Shown here: piece by piece, positions 5,479 to 5,904 of the stretch
Position numbering within the stretch: the stretch's first letter is position 1
Layout of the letters: each line of letters begins with the position of its first letter
Assembly: GCA_021802365.1 (NCBI GenBank)
Contig: JAKAAJ010000062.1
Coordinates: 1 to 5,904, forward strand
DNA: 5,904 bases
Source: Thermoplasmata archaeon
GTDB lineage: Archaea > Thermoplasmatota > Thermoplasmata > Thermoplasmatales > Thermoplasmataceae
Direction: 5' to 3'
The notes under the pieces: generated by a model
What the model was told of the DNA's origin: nothing
What the model saw: only the letters and a program-made list of their open reading frames with translations
Database searches by the model: none
Program-made: the position numbers and the translations under genes

Positions 5479-5904
5479 CCCAGACTGTTCATTATGTGAA
5501 ACTTTCGCATCCTGATTTCTGAAAAATTCCTCAGAATCTGCCACAGGATCACGGCTCAGCCTCAAACCAGGTATGTATGTTCTGAAATATGAGGCGCGCC
5601 TGTCAAGAATGACAGCCACGCCTGTGTCCTCTCTGCTCCTGATAAGCCTGCCGACTGCCTGCCTCAGCTTCACAGCTACAGGAAATGTAACTGCATATTC
5701 CCAGCCTCTCCTGAACCTGTGTTCGTAGTAGTTCTGGAGTGCTTTCTGTTTTGCGTCCGGTTTTGGATATGGTATTCCGACAATGATTGCGACCTGCAGT
5801 TCATCCCCGGGAAAATTGATTCCCTCAGAGATTCGTCCGCCAATCACTGCAAAAAGTGGCCTTTTCCCCTTTCTGTATTTTGAAATGAGGGCCATCAGCT
5901 GGTT
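5464..5904 (-). CDS. xpd: C-terminal part of Rad3/XPD-family DNA helicase (5' end outside window)
   Basis: The frame is open to the window edge, with three more codons (Asn-Gln-Leu) beyond the first visible Met, so the gene continues upstream; 146 residues are visible. They form the end of helicase domain 2 of the superfamily-2 Rad3/XPD/DinG group. Motif V is seen as GGRISEGINFPGDEL (about 22-36 of the fragment), followed by VGIPYPKP, the linker YYEHRFRRGWEYA, and motif VI QAVGRLIRSREDTG (about 82-95) with its arginine finger region, then ILDRR. XPD is an ATP-dependent 5'-3' helicase with a 4Fe-4S domain, implicated in DNA repair. The Fe-S cysteines and Walker motifs lie outside the window, so activity cannot be judged here. 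The SEGINFPG and GWEYA features favour archaeal XPD over bacterial DinG. After its stop the ClC gene follows in the same direction after 27 bp. Confidence 0.85.
   Translation of the reverse strand, partial: NQLMALISKYRKGKRPLFAVIGGRISEGINFPGDELQVAIIVGIPYPKPDAKQKALQNYYEHRFRRGWEYAVTFPVAVKLRQAVGRLIRSREDTGVAVILDRRASYFRTYIPGLRLSRDPVADSEEFFRNQDAKVSHNEQSGRKIL

Noticed and set aside
1..5904. CRISPR array, insertion sequence, tRNA/rRNA gene or defence/toxin system
   Set aside because: No regularly spaced repeats, no transposase frame or terminal inverted repeats, and no cloverleaf-like sequence were seen; nearly all DNA is covered by housekeeping genes.
3637..5904. A dedicated helicase-ClC-acetyltransferase functional system
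   Set aside because: The three genes are tandem, but their functions are unrelated, at least the acetyltransferase has its own TATA box, and the grouping looks like simple tight packing.

Overview
The window looks like ordinary chromosomal DNA from an archaeon, most likely a Thermoplasmatales-type euryarchaeon. The methionine adenosyltransferase is of the distinct archaeal type. A Rad3/XPD-type helicase and a fragment resembling an archaeal presenilin-family protease are present. Promoters look like BRE/TATA elements 20-40 nt upstream of start codons, implying leaderless or very short-leader mRNAs. Base composition is in the mid-40s % GC by eye and arginine is largely coded by AGG/AGA. The order-level placement is inference and was not tested by any search.

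Layout. At 1-123 (+) is the 3' end of a membrane-protein gene, a possible presenilin-like protease. It converges on purH (125-1627, -) with one base between the two stop codons. A 178-bp divergent intergenic region (1628-1805) carries the purH and mat promoters plus an inverted repeat and a near-palindrome that could be operators. The mat gene (1806-3011, +) ends in a hairpin plus T-tract in which its own stop codon lies in the stem. Three leftward genes follow, in transcription order: an XPD-like helicase (5904-5464, 5' end outside the window), a ClC chloride channel/antiporter with a CBS pair (5436-3637) and a RimI-like N-acetyltransferase (3548-3093). The last converges on mat.

The genes serve separate functions: intramembrane proteolysis (tentative), purine synthesis (last two steps to IMP), S-adenosylmethionine supply, protein N-terminal acetylation, anion/proton transport and DNA repair. 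PurH consumes 10-formyl-THF and Mat consumes methionine and ATP. Their shared divergent control region makes co-regulation of one-carbon/purine supply possible but unproven.

I see no mobile element, CRISPR array, tRNA/rRNA, toxin or defence gene, and no undescribed multi-gene system. The points most worth a second look are the purH promoter inverted repeat, the terminator that incorporates the mat stop codon, the ClC with Ile at the usual internal proton-glutamate position, and the promoter-supported shorter start of the acetyltransferase.
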